Part shown: positions 34,534-40,395 of the stretch, one piece after another
How the letters are laid out: every line of letters starts with the position of its first letter
Position numbering within the stretch: position 1 is the stretch's first letter
NCBI GenBank assembly: GCA_016182845.1
Contig: JACPFT010000026.1
Coordinates: 1-40,395, forward strand
Origin: Gammaproteobacteria bacterium
GTDB lineage: Bacteria > Pseudomonadota > Gammaproteobacteria > Enterobacterales > Permianibacteraceae
DNA length: 40,395 nt
Direction of reading: 5' to 3'
Notes under the pieces: model-generated
What the model was told of the DNA's origin: nothing
Databases searched by the model: none
The model's input: the letters and a program-made list of their open reading frames with translations, nothing else
Position numbers and translations under genes: made by a program

Positions 34534-34602
34534 ATGTGGGCGCTAGATTCTTTGGAATTAACCGGCGTTTTATCGAGGCAATTGAACGCGTCAATGGTTT
34601 AG
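34534..34602 (+). CDS. possible 22-aa peptide
   Basis: ATG 34534 has AAGGAAA 8 nt upstream. The peptide is MWALDSLELTGVLSRQLNAS plus two residues. No similarity recognised. It would lie on the transcript predicted from the Pho-box-like promoter. Very tentative. Confidence 0.15.
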   Translation: MWALDSLELTGVLSRQLNASMV

Positions 34603-34625
34603 CCTCCGACCAGTTCCCAGACGCG

Positions 34626-34653
34626 AAAAAAAGCCCGGGACCGGCCCGGGCCT
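34626..34653 (-). terminator. rho-independent terminator of the adhesin gene
   Basis: On the minus strand GCCCGGG, 5-nt loop, CCCGGGC is followed by seven U residues, 18 nt past the adhesin stop. The plus-strand hairpin is equally strong but its downstream tract (CTTTCG) is poor. Confidence 0.9.
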
Positions 34654-34670
34654 TTCGCGAAGGGCCGCGC

Positions 34671-37600
34671 TTACACCCCCGGATCGACGCGCAGATTGCC
34701 GTGGTTGAGCAGCTGCTCCAGGATCTGCTGATCGCTCAGGTTGCCGCCCGCCGTGAGGTCCACGCCCTGCAGGACGATGCGCTGGTCGGCCGGCATGCCG
34801 GCGCCCTGGCTGTGCACTTCGATCACCGTGTCGCCCCCCTCGGCGCGGAAATTCAGGTAGGCGTCCAGGCTGTCGGCCGTGGCCGTTTCGCCCTGCAAGA
34901 GATCGCGCAGGTCGAGGACGTCGCCGCCTTCCGCCACGGCGCGGGCATCGAAGCCCAGCACGGTGTCCGCCGCCAGTGCCGGCGCGCCGAGCTCGGTGAG
35001 CTGGAAGACGAAGACCTCGCCGCCTTCCTCGCCGAGGAGGAACAAGCCCTCGCCTTGGCCGGGCAGGCTGATGTCGTCCTCGGGCGCCGGCTTGCCGTGT
35101 TCCGAGCCGCCATCGCTACCCGGGCCAGCCTGGACGCCGGCCGCTCGGTCGCGGGCTTCGTCCTCCTGGACGCGGGCGGCGGCGACCGTGTGCCCCTGGG
35201 CTTCGGTCGGCGGCTCGTCCGGCGCATCCGGCGCGAAGCCGGGCACGGCCGCCAAGCGGATGACCACGGTTTCCGAGTCGCTCAGCGGATTGCCGCTGGC
35301 CTGATCGTTGACCGTCACCGTCATGTTGAAATCGCCGTTGGCATTGGCCGCCGGATTGAAGCCGATGAGGCTGGCGGCGATGTAGGCATTGATGTCCGCC
35401 AGGGTCCCGGTCAGGGTCAGGGTGCGCTGGCTGCCGTTCAGGCTGGCGGTGACGCCACCGCTGCTGCTGGCGCTGAAGGTGCCGGCTCCGGCGCCGACGC
35501 TGAAGCGGACCTGGATGCTGTTGCTACCGGCATCGACGTCGCTCACGCTGATGCCGGTGATGCTCAGGGCCAGGTCTTCCGTGCCATTGATCACGCTGGG
35601 CGTGGCCAGCACGGGCGCATCATTGACCGCATTGACGGTGATCGCGATGGTCGCAGTGTCCGTGCCGCCCTGGCCGTCGCTGACCGTGTAGGTGATGGTG
35701 TCGCTGCCGCTGTAATTGGCCGGCGGGGTGTAGCTGAGGGTGCCGTCGGCATTGATCACGATCGTGCCGCCCTGGGCGGAAACCGCGCTCACCACGCTCA
35801 GGCTGTCGCCATCGGCGTCCCTGTCGTTGCCTAGCACGGTGATCACGCGCGTCGCGTCCTCGCTCATGGTCACGGCCGTGTCGTTGTTCGCGTCCGGCGC
35901 CTGGTTGATCTGGCTGGCGCTGATGCCGCTGCCGCCGCCCGCGATATTGAGGCTCAGGGTCTGGCTGGCCAGGGCCTGACCGCCGTCCGATTCGGTGGCG
36001 ATGGCGCTGATGCCCAGGTTCAGGGTCCCGGTGTAGGCGCCGTCGATCAGGACGTAGGCGCTGGCCAGCTGGCTGGCCGGAATGGTGACGACGCCGCCCA
36101 CCACGGCGTAGCCGCCCGGTTGATCGGCGCTGTAGACGCGGGCGCCGGCCGGCAGATCGCTGATGCGCAGGCTCAGGGTCTCCGAGCCGTCCGTGTCCAC
36201 CAGGCTGGTGCCGAGATAGTTGCTCAGGTCGATGCGGGTATCGGCGCCGCCATTGGCATTGCCGGCCAGGACGCCGCGTTCCTCGGTGAGCATCAGATTG
36301 TCCAGCATGGCGCCGCGGCCGTTGACATGGGTGGCGCTGGGCTGGGTGATGATGCGCAGGGTGTGGCTCAGGCCATCGCCCACGAAGCGGGTCAGCAGAT
36401 GCTCCCAGTCCAGGGCATCCTGGGGGCTGGTGCCGGCGTAGGTCCCGATCAGGTTGCCGTCCAGGTAGATGGCGATGTTCGTGTAGTCCGTGCCGAAGCC
36501 GGCGCGGCCCGCGTAATCCAGCTCGAAGGTGTAGAGCGCGCCGGCCACGGTGTTGAAGGTGCGCTCGATGCCGATGGTCTGGGCCAGGCCGTTGGAGTCG
36601 TTGAGCTCCAGCCAGCTGTTGTTCGCGGCGTTGCTGTTCGGGGAGCCGTGGATGGTGATGTTGCTGCCGGCCTGATTGGCCATCGAGTCACCCTCGTGCC
36701 ATAACTCGAAGGTATTGGCGCCGCCAGCCTGACCGTCCGGCGTATCGATGCGGGTCCAGCCGTCGAACTGGGTCTGATCGACACGCTGGGAGGTCGAGCT
36801 CTCGTTGGCGGCGGAATCCCAGGTGGTCAGGAAGCCGGAGCCGGACAGGCTGGTCAGGCTAAGGTTCGGCGTATCGGCCACCGGGGTGACGGTGATGGTG
36901 GCCGTGGCGCCGGCGCTGCTCAGACCGCCAGCATCCAGGGTATGGAAGCCGAAGCCGGTGTCGCCGCTCCAGTGGGTGTTGGGCTGGAAATACAGGCTCA
37001 AGCTGCCGGCGCCGGCGGCAAGCACCATGCCAAGGGTGACGGCCTGGGTCATGGCCGCATCCAGGTAGAGCGTGCCGTTGGCCGGCAGGCTGTCGATCAC
37101 GAAGCTCTGCAGATTGCCGTCCACATCGGCGCCGGTGATGGTGACGGCAATGGGCGTGGCCGGATCCTCGCTGCCCGTCGCGCTGCTGTCGTTGGCGGTG
37201 GGTGCATCCGGCAGCGGATTGACGGTGATGCTCAGGGTCGCCGTCGCGCCGGTGTTGGTGGTGTAAGAGACCACCGGCACCGTGCCGTTCCAGTCGGCGG
37301 CCGGCACGAAGCTGTAGCTGCCGTTGGCGTTCAGCGTCAGCGAACCCACCCCGGCGATGACATAGGCCGCGCCCACGACAAACGGCCCCGCCTGGCCGGC
37401 GATCGTGAAGCTGGCCACGGACAGCACGTCGTCGGCGTCCGTGTCGTTGGACAGCACATTGCCGGTCGCGGTCTCGCCCTCGTCGACCGTGTTGGTGTCG
37501 TTGACGGCATTGGTGCTGTCATCCACCGGGTTGACGGTGATGCTCAGCGTCGCCGTCGCGCCGGTGTTGGTGGTGTAGCTGACCACCGGCACCGAACCGT

Positions 37601-40395
37601 TCCAGTCGGCGGCGGGGACGAAGCTGTACGCGCCGTTGGCGTTCAGAGTCAGCGAACCAACCCCGGCGATAACGTAGGCGCTGCCCAGCACAAACGGCCC
37701 GGCCTGGCCGGCAATCGTGAAGCTGGCCACGGACAGAACATCATCCACGTCCGTGTCGTTGCTGAGCACATTACCCGAGGCGGTCTCGCCCTCGTCGACC
37801 GTGTTCGTGTCGTTGACGGCATTGGTGGCGTCATCGACCGGGTTGACGGTGATGGTGAGCGTCGCCGTGGCGCCGGTGTTGGTGGTGTAAGAGACCACCG
37901 GCACCGTGCCGTTCCAGTCGGCGGCCGGCACGAAGCTGTACGCGCCGTTGGCGTTGAGGGTCAGCGAACCCACCCCGGCAATGACATAGGCCGAGCCGAG
38001 GACAAACGGTCCGGCCTGGCCGGCGATGCTGAAGCTGGCGACGGACAAGACGTCGTCGGCATCCGTGTCGTTGGACAGGACATTGCCGCTGGCGGTCTCG
38101 CCCTCGTTGACGGTGTTGGTGTCATTGACGGCATTGGTGCTGTCGTCCAGCGGATTGACGGTGATGGTGAGCGTCGCCGTGGCGCCGGTGTTGGTGGTGT
38201 AAGAGATCACCGGCACCGTGCCGTTCCAGTCGGCGGCGGGCACGAAGCTGTACGCGCCATTGGCGTTCAGAGTCAGCGAACCAACCCCGGCGATAACGTA
38301 GGCGCTGCCCAGCACAAACGGCCCGGCCTCACCCGCAATGCTGAAGCTGGCCACGGACAAGACATCGTCCACGTCGGAGTCGTTGGACAGGACATTGCCG
38401 GCCGCCGTCTCGCCCTCGTTGACGGTGTTGGTGTCATTGACGGCATTGGTGCTGTCGTCCAGCGGATTGACGGTGATGGTGAGCGTCGCCGTGGCGCCGG
38501 TGTTGGTGGTGTAGCTGACCACCGGCACCGTGCCGTTCCAATCGGCGGCCGGCACGAAGCTGTACGCGCCATTGGCATTGAGGGTCAGCGAACCCACCCC
38601 GGCGATAACATAGGTCGTACCCACGACAAACAGCCCGGCCTGGCCGGCAATGGTGAAGCTGGCCACCGACAGCACATCGTCCACATCCGTGTCGTTGCTC
38701 AGCACATTGCCGGTCGCGGTCTCACCCTCGTTGACCGTGTTGGTGTCGTTGACGGCATTGGTGCTGTCATCGACCGGGTTGACGGTGATGGTGAGCGTCG
38801 CCGTGGCGCCGGTGTTGGTGGTGTAGCTGACCACCGGCACCGTGCCGTTCCAATCGGCGGCCGGCACGAAGCTGTACGCGCCATTGGCGTTGAGGGTCAG
38901 CGACCCCACCCCGGCGATGACATAGGCCGCGCCCACGACAAACGGCCCCGCCTCGCCGGCGATGGAGAAGCTGGCCACGGACAGCACGTCGTCGACGTCC
39001 GTGTCGTTGGACAGCACATTGCCCGAGGCGGTCTCGCCCTCGTTAACCGTGTTCGTGTCGTTGACGGCATTGGTCGGATCGTTGCCGCCACCACCGCCTC
39101 CGCCGGCTTCATCCGCACCGGTAATGGTGACAGTCACCGTGTGGCTGGTGCCATCGGCCGTCAGAACCGTAAACGTGCGCACCAGGCTGTCGGCGGCGGT
39201 CAGTGCCTGCACGGTGGGATTGGCGTTATTAAGGGTGTAGGACCAGGAACCATCGGCATTGAGAGTAAACGTCCCATAATCGCCATCGGTGATGGTCTCT
39301 GCGTGGAAACCGGTACTACCGTCCGGATCGCTGACGGTCAACGTCCCGCTGGTGACCAGGACATTGTCCTCGCTGACCGCGCCGGAGTCGTCACCGCCAA
39401 TCACGGACGCATCGCCCACCGGCCGCACGGTGATATCCAGGGTCGTCGAGGAACCGGTGTTCAGGGTGTATACCGCCTGGGGCATCACCCCGTTCCAGTT
39501 GGCGGCCGGGGTGAAGCTGTAAGTCCCATCGGCATTGATCACCAGGCTGCCGATGCCATCCAACACGGCGGTCTGGCCGGCCGTGTAGCTCTGGCCATCG
39601 ATGGTGAAGCTCACCACCGACAGGGTGCTGTCGATATCGGAATCATTGCCCAGCACATTGCCGGTGGCCACCGTGTCCTCGTCGATGATCTGGCTGTCCG
39701 GCTGCACCACCGAGGCATCGTCCACCGGGCGCACGGTGATATCCAGGGTCGTGGAGGAACCGGTGTTCAGGGTGTAGACCGCCTGGGGCATCACCCCGTT
39801 CCAGTTGGCGGCCGGGGTGAAGGTATAGGTCCCGTCGGCATTGATCACCAGGCTGCCGATGCCGTCCAGCACGGCGGTCTGGCCGGCCGTGTAGCTCTGG
39901 CCGTCGATCGTGAAGCTCACCACGCTGAGCGTGCTGTCGATGTCCGAGTCATTGCCCAGCACATTGCTGGTCGCCACCGTGTCCTCGTCGATGATCTGGC
40001 TGTCCGGCTGCACCACCGAGGCATCGTCCACCGGGCGCACGGTGATATCCAGGGTCGTCGAGGAACCGGTGTTCAGGGTGTAGACCGCCTGGGGCATCAC
40101 CCCGTTCCAGTTGGCGGCCGGGGTGAAGCTGTAAGTGCCATCGGCATTGATCACCAGGCTGCCGATGCCATCCAGCACCGCCGTCTGGCCGGCCGTGTAG
40201 CTCTGGCCATTGATGGTGAAGCTCACCACCGACAGGGTGCTATCGATATCGGAATCGTTGCCCAGCACATTGCCGGTGGCCACCGTGTCCTCATCGATGA
40301 TCTGGCTGTCCGGCTGCACCACCGAGGCATCGTCCACCGGCCGCACGGTGATATCCAGGGTCGTCGAGGAACCGGTATTCAGGGTGTAGACCGCC
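34671..40395 (-). CDS. giant type I-secreted repeat adhesin, C-terminal 1,900 residues (5' end outside the window)
   Basis: The frame is open to the right edge, so the start is missing; no internal start is accepted. Domains in protein order: three full 102-residue repeats (DDASVVQPDSQIIDEDTVAT type) plus part of a fourth at the edge; a VCBS-like unit ending in a Gly8 spacer; six 104-residue repeats (NAVNDTNTVNEGETA type); a cadherin-like unit (DAPTANDSSATGSED); a jelly-roll-like module with FELWHEGDSMANQ; further cadherin/VCBS-like units (NDRDADGDSLSVVSAV, YTVSDGQGGTDTATI); an acidic, Pro-rich linker; and a C-terminal type I secretion target domain (VLGFDARAVAEGGDVLDLRDLL, QRIVLQGVDL). Ca2+-binding DxDxD-type motifs occur in the linkers. 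It should be exported by an ABC transporter/HlyD/TolC system and mediate surface or biofilm adhesion. No such transporter is in the window. Confidence 0.9.
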   Translation of the reverse strand, partial: AVYTLNTGSSTTLDITVRPVDDASVVQPDSQIIDEDTVATGNVLGNDSDIDSTLSVVSFTINGQSYTAGQTAVLDGIGSLVINADGTYSFTPAANWNGVMPQAVYTLNTGSSTTLDITVRPVDDASVVQPDSQIIDEDTVATSNVLGNDSDIDSTLSVVSFTIDGQSYTAGQTAVLDGIGSLVINADGTYTFTPAANWNGVMPQAVYTLNTGSSTTLDITVRPVDDASVVQPDSQIIDEDTVATGNVLGNDSDIDSTLSVVSFTIDGQSYTAGQTAVLDGIGSLVINADGTYSFTPAANWNGVMPQAVYTLNTGSSTTLDITVRPVGDASVIGGDDSGAVSEDNVLVTSGTLTVSDPDGSTGFHAETITDGDYGTFTLNADGSWSYTLNNANPTVQALTAADSLVRTFTVLTADGTSHTVTVTITGADEAGGGGGGGNDPTNAVNDTNTVNEGETASGNVLSNDTDVDDVLSVASFSIAGEAGPFVVGAAYVIAGVGSLTLNANGAYSFVPAADWNGTVPVVSYTTNTGATATLTITVNPVDDSTNAVNDTNTVNEGETATGNVLSNDTDVDDVLSVASFTIAGQAGLFVVGTTYVIAGVGSLTLNANGAYSFVPAADWNGTVPVVSYTTNTGATATLTITVNPLDDSTNAVNDTNTVNEGETAAGNVLSNDSDVDDVLSVASFSIAGEAGPFVLGSAYVIAGVGSLTLNANGAYSFVPAADWNGTVPVISYTTNTGATATLTITVNPLDDSTNAVNDTNTVNEGETASGNVLSNDTDADDVLSVASFSIAGQAGPFVLGSAYVIAGVGSLTLNANGAYSFVPAADWNGTVPVVSYTTNTGATATLTITVNPVDDATNAVNDTNTVDEGETASGNVLSNDTDVDDVLSVASFTIAGQAGPFVLGSAYVIAGVGSLTLNANGAYSFVPAADWNGSVPVVSYTTNTGATATLSITVNPVDDSTNAVNDTNTVDEGETATGNVLSNDTDADDVLSVASFTIAGQAGPFVVGAAYVIAGVGSLTLNANGSYSFVPAADWNGTVPVVSYTTNTGATATLSITVNPLPDAPTANDSSATGSEDPATPIAVTITGADVDGNLQSFVIDSLPANGTLYLDAAMTQAVTLGMVLAAGAGSLSLYFQPNTHWSGDTGFGFHTLDAGGLSSAGATATITVTPVADTPNLSLTSLSGSGFLTTWDSAANESSTSQRVDQTQFDGWTRIDTPDGQAGGANTFELWHEGDSMANQAGSNITIHGSPNSNAANNSWLELNDSNGLAQTIGIERTFNTVAGALYTFELDYAGRAGFGTDYTNIAIYLDGNLIGTYAGTSPQDALDWEHLLTRFVGDGLSHTLRIITQPSATHVNGRGAMLDNLMLTEERGVLAGNANGGADTRIDLSNYLGTSLVDTDGSETLSLRISDLPAGARVYSADQPGGYAVVGGVVTIPASQLASAYVLIDGAYTGTLNLGISAIATESDGGQALASQTLSLNIAGGGSGISASQINQAPDANNDTAVTMSEDATRVITVLGNDRDADGDSLSVVSAVSAQGGTIVINADGTLSYTPPANYSGSDTITYTVSDGQGGTDTATIAITVNAVNDAPVLATPSVINGTEDLALSITGISVSDVDAGSNSIQVRFSVGAGAGTFSASSSGGVTASLNGSQRTLTLTGTLADINAYIAASLIGFNPAANANGDFNMTVTVNDQASGNPLSDSETVVIRLAAVPGFAPDAPDEPPTEAQGHTVAAARVQEDEARDRAAGVQAGPGSDGGSEHGKPAPEDDISLPGQGEGLFLLGEEGGEVFVFQLTELGAPALAADTVLGFDARAVAEGGDVLDLRDLLQGETATADSLDAYLNFRAEGGDTVIEVHSQGAGMPADQRIVLQGVDLTAGGNLSDQQILEQLLNHGNLRVDPGV
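37203..39074 (-). repeat. six tandem 312-bp coding repeats in the adhesin
   Basis: Each unit encodes 104 residues (TNAVNDTNTVNEGETATGN to ITVNP). The marker ttgacggcattggt recurs at 37501, 37813, 38125, 38437, 38749 and 39061, exactly 312 bp apart. Units differ by few residues (VVG/VLG, AGQ/AGE, DVDD/DADD), with many synonymous changes. Confidence 0.97.
39417..40395 (-). repeat. tandem 306-bp coding repeats in the adhesin (three full units plus a partial one)
   Basis: Each unit encodes 102 residues from DDASVVQPDSQIIDEDTVAT to DITVRPV. The marker cgtccaccgg lies at 39719, 40025 and 40331, 306 bp apart. The units are nearly identical. The array continues past the right edge of the window. Confidence 0.97.

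Larger units (their letters stand above)
34252..34670. other. 419-bp gap with tiny reading frames and regulatory signals
   Basis: No gene longer than 35 codons is credible. What is present: a triple 11-bp direct repeat like a Pho box at 34333-34361; a minus-strand 28-codon frame, 34358-34444, with a good ribosome site and hydrophobic stretch; two plus-strand frames, 34427-34522 (31 codons) and 34534-34602 (22 codons, with AAGGAAA upstream); and the adhesin terminator at the right end. The frames on opposite strands overlap, so not all can be real. Confidence 0.5.

Noticed and set aside
34536-35834. A 432-codon frame on the plus strand opposite the adhesin end
   Set aside because: It runs through the terminator and antisense to the secretion domain, and its product has no recognisable features.
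37203-40395. Regular direct repeats that could suggest CRISPR
   Set aside because: The units are 306 and 312 bp, coding and in frame, with no short repeats or unique spacers.

Overview
The window is about 40 kb of high-GC chromosomal DNA from a Gram-negative proteobacterium, most likely a gammaproteobacterium. The evidence is two TonB-dependent receptors, GmhB for LPS heptose, a two-subunit glycyl-tRNA synthetase (glyQ/glyS) with gmhB downstream, YaeQ, DusC, an FNR/ANR-type box and a type I-secreted adhesin. The lineage cannot be fixed further from sequence alone. Genes are dense and mostly housekeeping or envelope related. Several unrelated palindromic intergenic repeats are scattered through the window. 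No tRNA, rRNA, prophage or CRISPR array was found.

Layout. 1-8.5 kb: the 3' end of an IS110-type transposase, a DUF7010-like membrane protein, dusC, divergent yaeQ with an isocitrate-lyase-superfamily enzyme, a GDSL esterase with a PEP-CTERM-like tail, a MITE-like palindrome, a PuuB-like oxidase and a TonB receptor. 8.6-14.7 kb: a membrane sulfatase-fold enzyme, an orphan receiver protein, an RlmC/RumB-like RNA methyltransferase, a TetR regulator divergent from an Old Yellow Enzyme with three copies of a shared operator, a 70-aa orphan, and a DUF465 (YdcH) protein with a Cys-rich tail behind a well-spaced FNR-box promoter. 14.8-20.6 kb: a second TonB receptor, a DUF1993 protein, and an MBOAT/SGNH pair for polysaccharide O-acylation. 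20.6-25.6 kb: gabT, then the glyQ-glyS-gmhB operon. 25.8-34.3 kb: a porin-like protein with a tiny PstS-like periplasmic protein, two chemoreceptors, a thioesterase, a VOC protein/WYL regulator/tag cluster with a palindromic operator, and a small 8-cysteine secreted protein. 34.7 kb to the end: the C-terminal 1,900 or so residues of a giant repeat adhesin that runs off the window.

How the genes work together. PuuB and GabT could belong to the same putrescine-to-GABA catabolic route although they are about 15 kb apart. The MBOAT and SGNH genes overlap by 4 bp and should act together on an exported glycan. The repeat adhesin, the PEP-CTERM esterase and glycan acylation all point to a surface or biofilm lifestyle.

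The least explained stretch is the 419-bp gap at 34252-34670. It carries three PhoB-like half-sites at exactly 11-bp spacing, a -10-like hexamer at the distance seen in classical Pho promoters, only tiny reading frames, and a strong terminator hairpin. It may be a phosphate-responsive small RNA or small-peptide locus, or a control region for the neighbouring Cys-rich protein.
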